Shown: piece after piece, positions 1 through 10,408 of the stretch
Position numbering within the stretch: the first letter of the stretch is position 1
How the letters are laid out: each line of letters opens with the position of its first letter
NCBI GenBank assembly: GCA_024114885.1
Contig: CP099421.1
Span: 1,984,001-2,048,000, forward strand
Direction of reading: 5' to 3'
DNA length: 64,000 bases
From: Septoria linicola
Lineage: Eukaryota > Ascomycota > Dothideomycetes > Mycosphaerellales > Mycosphaerellaceae
Program-made: the position numbers and the translations under genes
Notes under the pieces: generated by a model
What the model was told of the DNA's origin: nothing
What the model saw: the letters and a program-made list of their open reading frames with translations, nothing else
The model's database searches: none

Positions 1-372
1 GCACCTCAACAGGGCCGCACGTCTCAAACAGGCCAGCCGTGCAAGGTTGGCGGCATTGAGAGCTCTGACTGGACGAACGAGGCGCAGCCATGGTCTGGTC
101 GCAGATGCTTCTTCGCTTCTTCGGCGTGACGCTCCACGACGTTTTCCAGTTCCTCTTCTCTGAACACTGCACTCCCGAGCGGCCTCGTGGGCGTTACCTT
201 GCTGCATCACAAAGCTCTGTTCCAGGCCATTGGCGGACTATCGACTCATATGTGATGACAAGCTGGTCAAGATAAATGTCTGCCTCTGCCACTCGTTTCA
301 AGGTCGTCCAGCTGCCAAGTTCGACAAGGATCACACAGAGATCTGCAGGCACGAGCGCCAGAGGATCGCACG
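1..372. other. Left flank, 5' region of the lipase gene
   Basis: This stretch has no gene I can call. A minus-strand open frame ends with a stop at 24-26 and includes a charged segment (EEELENVVERHAEEAKKH), so the 3' end of a minus-strand gene is possible. However, its upstream part would have to overlap the coding start of the lipase, and I see no convincing splice pattern. The rest is presumably the lipase promoter and 5' UTR. Confidence 0.3.
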
Positions 373-2082
373 ATGAACCACTCCTCCTTCCAACAACCAC
401 CACGGACCACGCAATCGTGGCAATCCCCCCATCATCAGCAGCAGCAGCATGTCTACGGAGATGCTGCGTACACTTATAGTCATGTTCGACCTCATGGGCA
501 GTACATCGACGACATGAGCACCCCAATGTCTCCTCCCCCGCAATACGATCCGTATCGGAACGATTATGACTATGGTCAGCAGCCGAGCAGAGCTTTCTAC
601 TTGCAGCCTGTCCAGAGTCAGCAGCAGCTGTATGTGCCGGCAGAGACGATAGCAAGGCCAGATGGTAGACTACGCAGAAAGGCATCAGCATGGGCATCCA
701 CGCTTGATCTATCTCAGGCGCCCGCCCGGCCACCGCAATGGCAGCAGCAGCAGCGGAAGGCGTGGCAGAGCAGTGCAGACCTCAGTGCGCCACCTTTGCC
801 AACGAGACCGGCGGCAAGGCGCTCAGAATGCCCGCTTGTACAGGCGATGAACCAAGGCTCAGCTCTATGCGATCGGGTTGCATCAGTAGCGGCCCGGGTG
901 AACGAGGTCTTCTCACGAATTGATGAGCAAGATCATGACCATGACGAAGAGCTTGCAGAGACCACGAGAGGTCTGATGACGATCAAGGAGACTGAGGACG
1001 GAGGCACGGGCAAGTACACATCCATGGTCGACTTCCGAAAGACATGGCTCTACGCGAACTCTCGTTTACCACCATTTATGTTGCCCATGAAGATCTACAT
1101 CCCCACGTGGCAGATCATCTGTATGGCAGCTCAAGCATCTTCGGACGTTTATCGACGCCCTCAGCGAGACGAGCGAGAGGATTTTGTTGAAGCAGACTGG
1201 CAAAGAGGGACGAAAGCAATGGTCATCAAGACCCGACCAGTCGATGACAAGAATATCATCGTGCTTGCTATACGAGGCAGCAAGACCTGGAATCCCGTGG
1301 ATTGGGCGATCAACTTCAGGACACTGCCTACTGAGCCTCTAGGTTTCCTCGACGACGCCGGAAATGCTGTCCATGCCGGATTTCTTCAGATCGCTCGGGC
1401 TATGGTAGCTCCTGTCGCAGCTCGTCTGAGAAGCATGCTGGAGCAAAGTTACAGTCGCGGTCCACCCACGCTGATCTTAACAGGACATAGCGCTGGTGGT
1501 GCCGTAGCAAGTCTGCTATTCATGCACATGATGGCGACAACTCTCTCGTCCGAGCTGAACGACCTTACTGGCTTCTTCAAACGCATTCACTGCATAACCT
1601 TTGGAACACCCCCAGTGTCATTCCTGCCATTACAGAAGCCGTCGGGTAAACAGTACGAGCGGAACGTGTTTCTTCACTTCGCCAATGAGGGCGATGTCGT
1701 TGTACGAGCTGACCGGTCCTACATGTCGACTATTGTGAGGATCGTGGCTGCTCCTTCACCGATGTCCACTCCGAACACAACCAACATGCTGCGCAAGCAT
1801 ATGTCGCGGCAGACATTGAAAGGTGGCTACCAAGCTGGGAATAAGTATCAACCTCCACGTTGGGAAGTACCTCCTGCCACACTGTCGAACGCTGGAAGAA
1901 TGGTGCTACTCCGGGAGAAGCCTGGTAGCAGCAGAAGAAGGGCTATCGAAGCTGTCCAGGTCACTGATGAAGAATTGAGAGATGTTATCTTCGGGGACCC
2001 AGAAATGCACCGTATGGAGCTGTACAAGCGTCGCATCGATGAGCTTGCAATAGCGGCTGTAACAGGACGAGGTGTAGGGTGA
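373..2082 (+). CDS. Class 3 lipase domain protein (569 aa, single exon)
   Basis: This is a probable alpha/beta-hydrolase of the fungal lipase class 3 family (triacylglycerol or diacylglycerol lipase type). The first ~150 residues are a low-complexity Gln/Pro/Tyr-rich region. The catalytic half contains the nucleophile elbow GHSAGG at about residues 371-376, with Ser373 as nucleophile. It is preceded by a typical lipase-3 strand (LAIRGSKTWNPVDWAINF) and followed by FGTPPVSF, a candidate Asp near 434 (NEGDVV) and a candidate His near 475. There is no signal peptide, so a cytosolic or membrane-associated enzyme is more likely than a secreted one. The ATG at 373 opens the frame; a later Met is possible because the N-terminal region is non-conserved in type. 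The gene converges on the frameshifted relic downstream. The family is well supported; the substrate is not known. Confidence 0.88.
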   Translation: MNHSSFQQPPRTTQSWQSPHHQQQQHVYGDAAYTYSHVRPHGQYIDDMSTPMSPPPQYDPYRNDYDYGQQPSRAFYLQPVQSQQQLYVPAETIARPDGRLRRKASAWASTLDLSQAPARPPQWQQQQRKAWQSSADLSAPPLPTRPAARRSECPLVQAMNQGSALCDRVASVAARVNEVFSRIDEQDHDHDEELAETTRGLMTIKETEDGGTGKYTSMVDFRKTWLYANSRLPPFMLPMKIYIPTWQIICMAAQASSDVYRRPQRDEREDFVEADWQRGTKAMVIKTRPVDDKNIIVLAIRGSKTWNPVDWAINFRTLPTEPLGFLDDAGNAVHAGFLQIARAMVAPVAARLRSMLEQSYSRGPPTLILTGHSAGGAVASLLFMHMMATTLSSELNDLTGFFKRIHCITFGTPPVSFLPLQKPSGKQYERNVFLHFANEGDVVVRADRSYMSTIVRIVAAPSPMSTPNTTNMLRKHMSRQTLKGGYQAGNKYQPPRWEVPPATLSNAGRMVLLREKPGSSRRRAIEAVQVTDEELRDVIFGDPEMHRMELYKRRIDELAIAAVTGRGVG

Positions 2083-2295
2083 TAGGCAGAATGGAGGTAC
2101 TGAGTGCCACGCGGAATGAGGACAGCATCATGATTGAGATACCCACAGCAAAGCAGCTGACGACGAAGAGTGTTGCGATGCCAGACGTTGGCAGACCATA
2201 ATGCTTAATGACATATGTAGACATGAGTTATGCATACAATGATGAATTCGATGAGCAATATTGCACCCTGTCCTTGCTGAGTTTTGACCAGATAA

Positions 2296-3273
2296 TTACA
2301 ACAGCGAAAACGGGTCATCTAGCCCATCACGAATAAGATAATCTTCACTTTCTCTCACCTCAACCCACGTCATCTTCTCCATCAAACTCGCTATCGTCCC
2401 TGACAACCCCACCCCATCATGCACACATAATCCGCCCCCTCACCTCTCTCCATCCACATCGTCACTTGCGGGAGCTCGACACCCTGTGGCAAATCCGCCC
2501 ACTCTTTGCCCTCCTCAGGATGCTCCTCATACCACTTCCTCACCTCTTCGTCCTCCAGATTACCCTTCAGCCTTACCCTCCCCCATCCAAACTTCAACCC
2601 CCGGCTCCTTCATCTTCACCCTCCTCTCCTCAACCAATCCTTCAATTCCCCACTTCCCCCTGGGGACTCAACGCCAACATCCCAGAAACATACCCCAACC
2701 GTCTGAACAAACCCCTTCGCCATCACCAAATCCCGCAAAACACACCTCGTAGCAACATGTCCCCAACGCTTCATATTCCTCTCCATTCGGCGCCAGCCAC
2801 ATCTTCTCCACAGTGAGAAGTTCAAGTTGCAAACCGGGAAACATGGGTAACGCAACAGTGAAGTGGTCTGTATGAAAACTATAATCGTTTCCATATGAAT
2901 ATAGCGGTAGAGGGGAGTCGACGACAGTCGCATACCGCAGAGAATGGACTTTCCAAGCGGGCCATTGACTGAGGACGTCGATGAAAGATACGGTGGAGAG
3001 GAAGTAGTAATGTGACTTTGGAGTGCCAGGATGAGGAGCCTTTGGTTTCGGGGTAGAGGGTTTTGGCAGATGAGGCGGAGGTTTGTGATGGCAGGGGGAG
3101 GGAGAGGGAGAGGAGAGATGGCTTGTTCGCGGCCGGAGCCATGGCCGCGGAGGATGAAGATGGAGGTGGTGGAGTAGATGTGGTCGAAGATTTGGAGGCG
3201 GAGTTCCGTGGGGAGGGCCGAGGAGGGATGCGGTGCTGTTGGGCTTTGACGGGTGTGGTTTTGACTTGGCCAT
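2296..3273 (-). pseudogene. Frameshifted relic of an F-box-like/2EXR-style fungal gene
   Basis: All three minus frames contain coding-like blocks that follow one another but never in one frame. In order they are: a start (MAKSKPHPSK, ATG at 3273); LPTELRLQIFDHIYSTTS, which looks like the opening helix of F-box-like or 2EXR proteins (about 3215-3150); TLYPETKGSSSWHSKV (about 3070); FLSTVSFIDVLSQWPAWKV and the following ~90 residues (about 3010-2720); DLVMAKGFVQTVGV (about 2740); NLEDEEVRKWYEEHPEE (about 2560); and a C-terminus GTIASLMEKMTWVEV running to a TAA at 2296-2298. At least five or six frame changes are needed, in places with no splice sites, and there is a stop near 2616. Neighbouring long genes are intact, so general base-calling failure is unlikely. 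The decay is by indels, not RIP. Confidence 0.65.
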
Positions 3274-3685
3274 TGACTGTGTGTATAAGGTGTAAAGTAA
3301 TGGTATGTGTGCCTTCGCCAAGTTATGTACTCGTGAAGCTCAATGTTAGGCGTCCAGGCCGAGGCCTCCTGTCGTAGCTCAGCCTCAGTCCAGAAAGGTC
3401 TCCTTGGTGAGGGGCGTGGTTATAGTGCCTCTTGCACACATACAACTCTATCTGCATGCCCGCGAGAAAATAAACGTTGTTGATGGAGAGTGCCGAAGTG
3501 TATTGAAACCAAAGGGAGTTTGAAGCATAGGTGAAGAGTTACCAGATCGACAGTAAACTTGCCGGATGAGGACTTTCCAACAAGCTAGAGACTCAAACAA
3601 ATGAGCAACTCAACACAAAAATCAGCTGTTCAGTCATATCGCTTGAAGAATACATACATATGTGCCAGTATCTAATGCACTGCCT
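3274..3685. other. Intergenic, no gene seen
   Basis: Between the relic and the convergent 3' end of the palmitoyltransferase gene I see no coding signal. It presumably carries the former promoter of the relic and the 3' UTR of the palmitoyltransferase gene. Confidence 0.5.
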
Positions 3686-5452
3686 CTAATCGCCCTTCTT
3701 GCGAGAGCCACTTCTTTCCGCTGCACCCTGCCCAGGATCCAGAAATTCCTCGGGAATGTCGTTCCAATTCTCAGTTCTCGTCACTTGTTGCTGCCGTCTC
3801 TGTGTTTGTACATCCTCGTCGCTACTCGTGTCATAATCAACGACACCAGCTTCGGTTTCTCTCTTCCTCCTGTCGAGAGGCTGCATTTGCATACTCGGGC
3901 TGCCGTTCCTTGATGGCCCGTCGTTACTTCTAGTAGGCGGCATAGCGCCACTTGTTGCATTTCGTGCTTGGTCTACAAATCCTTGACCAGGTGTCCATTT
4001 GGGTCGCGGCGGAGGCTGCCACGCTTGTTGACTGGCCTCGCGATTCCAGAATGCATCTTCTCGCATGCGTTGCTCTCGCTCTCGAGCAACACGATCTTTG
4101 GCTTCCCAGAATGAGGGGCTGACCTCCCAGCTCCAGCCATCGCCTGTGGTGTTCAAATACGGCAACGGCCACTTCCACGGCACGGGTCCGAGCACGTGGA
4201 ACAAGTTGCGCTTCCAGCCCAAGTCAAAGGCATTTGGTAGTCGTTCGGAGTCCACCTCGTCTTGGTAGTTGTTGTATCTCTCGCGCTCCCGCTGGGCTTC
4301 GATGGAAGCATATGACCTATGCAGACTCTGCTGTGCTGGTGATGACCCTGAAGCTCCATGCGCTGCAGGCGGAAGGGGTGATGCCGCTCGTGAGTTGCCG
4401 TGAGGCTCGCCCTCCTCAGGTCGCAGCACGCCGGGAAGGGCATTCGCATGGATCTCCTTAAGGCGGTCCGTCAGAGGTTGGTGCTGGCCCGTCTCCACAG
4501 CATTTGTGATGGGCGTCGCGTCCTCTGCGAGATTGTGCCTGTTCGGGTCCTGAAATTGACGTTCCATGCTCTTCTTCAGCGGACTGAGATATCTCGTCTT
4601 CTCCAGACTCTCGATCGTAGTCTGACCCGACACCACCAAGTAGACGTGCCATCCCGTAAAGCCCGAAAGCACAAGACCAATGATACCTCCCAAAACCGAA
4701 AGCAGGATGGTATTGACCACCAGCATTCCTTGCATGCTCTGCACGCGATCATTGAACTCCTCCCACACCCACCACGCACTCACTCCAAAGCACGTCCAGC
4801 AGAATAGACTTGTGTACAGTAGAAACAGCAAGAAAGCCTTGTAGTTTCTCAGCCCTACACACGTCGCCAACCATGGGCAGTGGTGATCCATCTTCAACAC
4901 ACACTGTCCACACGTCGAGCAATGATGTGTGCGATCGGGCTTGACACATTGACACTTCTTGCAGAATCGCGGCTTTCCGGTACTCTTCGCCGTCACGCTG
5001 TTCTGCATCCACTGCCACTCTCTCGGCACGGGCTCCACACCTGCTTCCTGCTGACGTGCACGGTCGTTGTACTCGTCGTGTGTCGGGACACCCTGATATT
5101 CGCCCTGCTTGCCTCGCGGACCTCCTTGTCCATCGAGTGGTGAACCAGGCGGCGTGAAGACAGCAATCGTGTAGCTGATGTTGGCGAGAGCATACAAGAT
5201 GACTCCCAGCGCAGCACGAATGTAAGCGCCAGTGTCGTTGCGGCCGATGAAGGAGACGTTGGCTTCGACGTAGACTGCCCATGTCGTGAGAGCATACACG
5301 AAGACCAGCGGGAAGTAGGCCAACGTGGTGCAGCAGCAACGTTCCAGCCGTCGCGCCCACGACTTGGTCCTGCGATGGAATGGAGGCGAGCGGCGGGCTG
5401 ACGAGGAAGGAGCGGCGAGGGTGGGCATGGCGGAGAAGGACGTCGATGGCAT
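3686..5452 (-). CDS. pfa3: DHHC palmitoyltransferase, Pfa3 type (588 aa)
   Basis: This is a protein S-acyltransferase that transfers palmitate from palmitoyl-CoA to cysteines of target proteins; fungal Pfa3 acts at the vacuole membrane on Vac8. Two N-terminal membrane segments (about 43-62 and 77-98) precede the cysteine-rich domain at about 164-205, which contains the catalytic DHHC at 189-192 in the context KMDHHCPWLATCVGLRNYK. Two more hydrophobic segments follow (about 204-225 and 243-270), with the TTxE-type motif QTTIES. The remaining ~300 residues are a disordered, charged tail. ATG 5452 opens the frame; an in-frame Met at residue 9 (MPTLAAPSS) is an alternative start. No intron is needed. 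Assignment to Pfa3 rather than another PFA rests on overall resemblance to fungal Pfa3 around the DHHC domain. Confidence 0.9.
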   Translation of the reverse strand: MPSTSFSAMPTLAAPSSSARRSPPFHRRTKSWARRLERCCCTTLAYFPLVFVYALTTWAVYVEANVSFIGRNDTGAYIRAALGVILYALANISYTIAVFTPPGSPLDGQGGPRGKQGEYQGVPTHDEYNDRARQQEAGVEPVPREWQWMQNSVTAKSTGKPRFCKKCQCVKPDRTHHCSTCGQCVLKMDHHCPWLATCVGLRNYKAFLLFLLYTSLFCWTCFGVSAWWVWEEFNDRVQSMQGMLVVNTILLSVLGGIIGLVLSGFTGWHVYLVVSGQTTIESLEKTRYLSPLKKSMERQFQDPNRHNLAEDATPITNAVETGQHQPLTDRLKEIHANALPGVLRPEEGEPHGNSRAASPLPPAAHGASGSSPAQQSLHRSYASIEAQRERERYNNYQDEVDSERLPNAFDLGWKRNLFHVLGPVPWKWPLPYLNTTGDGWSWEVSPSFWEAKDRVAREREQRMREDAFWNREASQQAWQPPPRPKWTPGQGFVDQARNATSGAMPPTRSNDGPSRNGSPSMQMQPLDRRKRETEAGVVDYDTSSDEDVQTQRRQQQVTRTENWNDIPEEFLDPGQGAAERSGSRKKGD

Positions 5453-5807
5453 GGTCGAGATGCCTATGGGGTCATCGTTTGTAGGGCCATGGTGGATACG
5501 CTTCCGAGAGGACGGCCGGTCGTAGATGCAAGAATATGGCAGTCAGGTTGTTTGTGTTGATGACGAGTTGTTGTACTATGCTTCCGAGCAATATCCAGCT
5601 CCACTGTCGACCATCCTTTGCTTGACGCGATCCGATCCTGCCAAGCACGCTGCAGCAGGCGACCACCATATTCACTTCACATCGCCCTTCCTGATTACCA
5701 GATGCTTGCCACTATAGCAACGTCGGTTTCTTAATTGACCTCACATTATCATCACTCCGACAATTGCATCCGAACTCAGCAAGAATACCACAATCATAAT
5801 AGAAGAA
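5453..5807. other. Divergent promoter region
   Basis: About 355 bp separate the divergently transcribed palmitoyltransferase (minus) and HSBP1-like gene (plus). No ORF looks coding. It presumably holds both promoters; I could not pick a clear TATA box. Confidence 0.45.
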
Positions 5808-6246
5808 ATGTCCGACTCAGCATCCCTCTCAGCACAAGTCAACAAACTCAATGTCAATACTGCCGACTCAACAGTACGTTACCCATATCTCGCATATGCC
5901 CATCGCAATCCCACGCGAAACCCACGTGCTCAACAACACTGCACAATACTGACTCGTCCCCCTACCACAGTCCGAAACCAAACCCTCCGAACTCGTAGCC
6001 GTCGTCGACGACTTATTGAACTCACTAAGTTCCAAATTCAACAATGTCAGCACTGAAATGCTTGGGAAACGTATGTCTTGCTCCATCAGAACACTATCTC
6101 TATAATCATTATTATCATATTGATCTAATCGAAATATAGTCGACGACATGTCCAAACGTCTGGATGCACTAGAAGCACAAATCCGAGCTGGAAACAACAA
6201 CAACAACTCGGCATCTTCGGAAAGTGGAGCCGGAGATGAGAAGTAG
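5808..6246 (+). CDS. Heat shock factor-binding protein 1-like (HSBP1 family), 90 aa, three exons
   Basis: This is a small coiled-coil protein of the HSBP1 family, whose animal members bind the trimerisation region of HSF1 and whose family is also implicated in WASH-complex assembly. Exons are 5808-5873, 5971-6070 and 6140-6246, with donors GTACGT and GTATGT and acceptors CCACAG and ATATAG. The joined frame gives the family core VVDDLLNSLSSKFNNVSTEM followed by LDDMSKRLDALEAQI, with the heptad pattern and the diagnostic DDMSKRLD block (animal form RIDDMSSRIDDLE). A short N-terminal tail and an Asn/Ser/Gly-rich tail flank it. The TAG at 6244-6246 ends the canonical protein, but the same frame stays open for another 154 codons (next entry). 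The intron structure and core motif make the family call strong. Confidence 0.85.
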
Positions 6247-6708
6247 GATGATCAGATCCAGATTCCGACTTACGATGAACACGAAGAAGTAGTTCAAGAT
6301 CAAGACGATGAAGTCGACAGGACGGCCTCGACTGTGGTGCGAAATGGAAGTAGCCCGGCCAAGCAGCGTAGTCAGCAGAAGTTTGAGACTGGGAGTGATG
6401 AAGATGATGACAGTCCGCTGAAAGCCAAGTCCAATGGCGATCTGACTGTGGCCGAGGCCGGGATGAATGGTATGCTTGGTGCTGTCGTGGAGGAAAAGAG
6501 TGCGAGCGGTGACAAGGCCCCAATCAGCCTGGATGGCCAATTTGACCAGCCCAATGGACCTTCGGAGATGAAAATGATGGATGATGGAACGCTAAAGTCA
6601 GCTTCGTCTGTCTGCTCAGAGACATTATCAGATTTGGCGCGACAGAATGATCAGTGTTTGGAGGATTTGGCTACTACAACATCGGATGACAACAACTCAG
6701 CATCATGA
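6247..6708 (+). other. In-frame acidic extension after the HSBP1 stop codon
   Basis: After the TAG at 6244-6246, the HSBP1 frame continues without a stop for 154 codons to TGA at 6706-6708. The encoded peptide is acidic, Ser/Asp-rich and looks like a disordered protein tail (for example VVQDQDDEVDRTAST, GSDEDDDSPLKAKSNGD). A weak candidate intron GTGGAG (6224) to GTAG (6292) is exactly 69 nt, keeps frame and would remove the TAG, giving a 221-residue isoform; ACTTAC at 6268-6273 could serve as branch site. Alternatives are stop readthrough, a recently gained nonsense codon, or simply a 3' UTR. The nearest internal ATG (6463) lies within the tail. Confidence 0.45.
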
Positions 6709-7404
6709 TATGTATCGGTGCTATTGGTAGTAAAAGCATTGGAGAAAAAGATAGTCCAAGATACAGAGCACCGATATCTTCTCATTCACGATAAAAAGTA
6801 ACACGACCCGTCTAGCGCGACCTCTCTGTCCACAATAACAATGATAGCGCCTGCCCCAATACGTTAGATGCCTCATAATCCCTCCCACTATGCCACTGCA
6901 ACGCCCCAGATCAAGATATCAAAGCCTTCATCACCTCGTCCTCCCATGCTAGCTGTCTGCCAGACTTGGCTGTACAAAATATACTCCTTTTCTCCTTTCG
7001 TTCTTCATCTGCCATGCCATTGGCGTTGAAAGGCGCCGTGTAAACACTTCCAACGCCGATAATGATGATGGCGTTCGTCCGTCAGTTGGCACATTCATTC
7101 CATCGTACTGCGTCCCAAATATCGCACCTTAAATCGTCCCGTCATGCTGTACTCTTCTTGTCCCAAGTGTCTTTCGTGCGATCTGACAATGGCTCAAGCC
7201 CAGGATCTAGCGTCTGTCTGCCTGGTCTTCACAGCTCTGCCTGCAGACATTGTAGCCACGTTCTACAAGTGCAGCACATTTGGCCGCCTCGTCATGTGTT
7301 CAAAGCTCATCACCCTCATTACTCATTTCTGCCTGTGCTTCATGACTTCATGATGATCTTTCAAAATCGGCGATTGCTACCACAGCCTTCAACTGCATGC
7401 TCGT
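6709..7404. other. Intergenic between convergent genes, no gene seen
   Basis: This 0.7 kb separates the 3' ends of the HSBP1-like and F-box/WD40 genes. The small open frames here (for example 7062-7484 on plus) have no recognisable content and partly shadow the final exon of the minus-strand gene. It is likely 3' UTR sequence. Confidence 0.45.
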
Positions 7405-9931
7405 CTAGGCCATGCCTTGTAGGTGCGCCAGCAGCTCGTCATTTGCCCGCCGCTCTTGAAGTGCCGCGCTGGCAGCAGCGTTAGCAGCATTTTGACTTGA
7501 TTCGGCAGCCTGCGATTCGACATTGTAGTTCTCCGCCATAATCTTGTCTTGCTGGGTGGCAAGCTCTGCTTCGTCGTGTCGTTGGGCGATGCGAGAGCTT
7601 TCTGCATATTCGCCGGCATCCCGATGATTGAACTCGCTGTCTGGCAGCGGGTCATATTCGATCGACTTGCTGCTGTAGGAAGGTCGATGGCCGTATGCAG
7701 GGTTCTGGTATGGCAATATGCCGGGACTGCTGGAGTGGGAACGCAAAGCAGCTGGTGATGGGTAGTCGGCGAAGCCTTCTTCGGGTGGCGGTGCAAATGA
7801 CCAGACCTGGTTTCAAGGTTAGTCAATGGTCAGCATTGAAATGCTGAGCATATCTGGGAAGCTCAACAGAGAACCAACTTACCTCCATGACCGTCTTGCC
7901 ACCGCGGCTTGCCAGAACAACGGCCTTCTCTTCCTCGAAGACCACTCTCCAGACTGCTTCGGCAGGACTGCCAAGTTCACGCACCAAGCAGCCGCGCTGC
8001 AGATCCCATACCTTGACACGTCCGTCGGAGCCACCTGACACAATCCTGCTATCATCAAACTGTAAGCTTGTCACACTATTGTCGTGGGCAGCCAGTCGAT
8101 GGATAGCAGAATACGTCCGCAAGCTCCACACTCTCACACTTCCATCGCTGCCGCCAGTGACAAGCGTGTCGTTGCGCAATTGCAGCTGTCCCACAAGAGA
8201 CGTATGTCCTTGCAGTTGGGCGAGACAGCGACCATCTCGGGGATCCCACACTCTCACGCTCGTGTCTAACGACCCGGTTGCAATTCGTCGACCGTCGAAA
8301 GCCACGGCGTAGATTTGGCTGAAGTGGCCCTGCAACGTACGCAAGCATCGTCCTTCGCTGATCGACCAGATTCTTGCGGTCGTATCGTAAGAGCCTGACA
8401 CGACCAGATCGCCGTGAATTTCCAGACATCTGACCGAGGCCTGATGTCCCACCAAAACGGCATCACACCGCCCTTCAATGATGTTCCACACTCGTAATGT
8501 CGTGTCTCTCGAGCCTGAAATTGCGATGCCAGATCCGCTCATCTTCAAACATCGGACAGTACTCGTGTGACCTCGCAGCATATGCGTCGCCATACCAGTC
8601 GTCAAGTCCCAGACACGCACATCTCTATCACAACCGCCAGATACCAGCGTATCGCCATGTGGTACCATTGCCCACACTCCCATGACATGTCCTTGCAAGC
8701 AGCGCAGATGTCTACCTTCTGTGTCAAACACATGAATCTTTGCATTGTCCAGAGCCACGATGATGTATTTGGAAGTCAGATGTAAAGATGTGACCACGCC
8801 CTGATCAGGTGTGATTTGCCGTGTATCCACGTGCCCGCCATGTCTCCACGCTGTCTCCACCTGGTAACGCTGCTTGAAGTGGCTGCGATAGCTGATCGCC
8901 TGGGGGCGACGCTTGTTTGAAGATGCTGCGGCGCGAGCGGAAAGTGTCGGCGGGAGGGCAGCGGGCACGCCATTCAAGCTGTTCCGCCGTGTGAGATCCG
9001 GTGCACTCGAAGACAGCGCATTCAGCGAGGAGCTGTGCATGTCCACAAACCCTTGATAGCCATAGGGGTGAGGATAACGTTGCTGTGAGCTAGACTGCGT
9101 TGCGCTCGGAATAGGTCGTGGCGAAGACGAAGGCCGGTCGTCTGACATTCTTCGGTAGGCATGTCTTTCGCACAGGCTCTTCCACGCCATGTCGTCGCTG
9201 ACCAACTCACGCCATCTCCTGCTGACCTGCGAACTCCGCGCCAACGTCCTCGCATCCTCGATGAAGGTCAGAATCCTCAAACATAGCTCATTCGGTAGGG
9301 ACGAAAATGGGTCTCTCTTCAGTCGTGGGCCCACAAAGTTTGCCACAAAGCCTAACAACTTCCCGTCGCACATGTTCAGCAGCTCTGCTAGCATTCGCTG
9401 TCGCTCGTCATTGTTCGCATCTGCAAAGATTGCGCGCATACTCCTATACCCAAAGCCACATCCTCCGGAACTGACATGCGTCGATGCTTGCTGGCCTAGA
9501 TCGTCTAGGTCGATATCGCCAATGTCTTCTCGCGGGTTCGCAGTGCTCCAGTCAGGCGCTCTATGCATGGGCGTCGGACTCGGCGCAGGCGTGGGAGGAC
9601 TTGCCGGCGCCGAGGGAAGAGTGTTTCCGGGTATGACATTGGGATTGGCGGGTATGGCTATGGGCATGGTGGGCACTCGATCTCCCGATGCCGAGGGAGT
9701 GTTGATCTGGCGCGGTCGGACAGCGCTCTTGCCGTGTCGGGCGCCGTAGAAGCGGTTGTTGTTGGACTGCGACGACATGCGGGCGAGGGGCGATGTGCTG
9801 TGGTGGTGGTGGTGGTGATCGTCATCGGCGGCGGTGGAGGTCCCAGTGGTGGTAGTTGGGGAGGTGGACGAAGCGTAGTCCATGATGCTCGACGAGGGGC
9901 GGCGAGTCTGCCAGTCGTCTGCGTGATCCAT
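7405..9931 (-). CDS. F-box and WD40 repeat protein, Cdc4/Fbw7-like (816 aa, two exons)
   Basis: This is a probable substrate receptor of an SCF ubiquitin ligase: the F-box binds Skp1 and the WD40 propeller binds phosphorylated substrates. Exon 1 is 9931-7883 and exon 2 is 7806-7405, joined by GTAAGT to AACCAG in phase 0. The junction restores GKTVMEV-WSFAPPPEEGF. The N-terminal ~200 residues are disordered with a His run. The F-box lies at about 209-256 (LPNELCLRILTFIED, then VSRRWRELVSDDMAW). A linker is followed by seven or eight WD40 repeats at about 380-680, several with textbook GH...WD or VRVWD ends. The C-terminal exon adds a Gln/Ala-rich helical tail ending HLQGMA. The order F-box then ~7 WD repeats matches Cdc4, Pop1/2 and Fbw7; MET30/SconB types are the alternative. 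Confidence 0.88.
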
Positions 9932-10408
9932 GAGAGTGACCTGGAAGCAGGTGATGTTGTGCTCGTGAGCGCCAGCGATCTCGGAAGTTGACGGTGTGCG
10001 AGGGAGATGTTCTGCTGCTGCTATCGTCGTTTGTCGCTTCAGATGCCGCCTGAGGCTCAGCGCATTGTTTCCTGCAGCAAGACGCCTCTAACTTAACGTT
10101 ACTGCGCTGGACTTGCAAGGATCTCTCTCCACTCGACGGCAACACCTCTTCCCCTGTCGATGTTCGGAGGCGATCAAGCAGAAGCAGTGAAAGGATGAAG
10201 GGCGGCGTGAGTGAGTGAGTGAGCACGGGGCACAAATGATCGACCGCCTTTGTGTGACCGAGTTCTGGCTGACTAGTTCTACTGACCAAAGACTGCCCAC
10301 TCGACACTAACTTACTTTACCTCTTCCTGTTTGCCTTGCTGAACAATCCACTGACCACTTCTCCAAGTGGCGAAAATCTGACCTCAAAGCTACACAATTA
10401 TCTTCACA
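9932..10408. other. Divergent intergenic region with a short GTGA repeat
   Basis: This 0.48-kb gap lies between the start of the F-box/WD40 gene (minus) and the first tandem paralogue (plus). It contains a GTGA microsatellite at about 10207-10223. Part of it is open on minus (9822-10307), but that reading is antisense and lacks recognisable content. Confidence 0.4.

Noticed and set aside
194..733. 179-codon minus-strand ORF over the lipase start
   Set aside because: It lies antisense to the Gln-rich N-terminal region of the lipase, has no domain, and the plus-strand reading is clearly coding.
4749..5360. 203-codon minus-strand ORF
   Set aside because: It is a shadow in another frame of the palmitoyltransferase gene, over its Cys- and Arg-rich domain.
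9189..9991. Two long plus-strand ORFs (186 and 142 codons)
   Set aside because: They are antisense shadows of the disordered N-terminal region of the F-box/WD40 gene; Gly/Arg-rich composition follows from the complementary codons.
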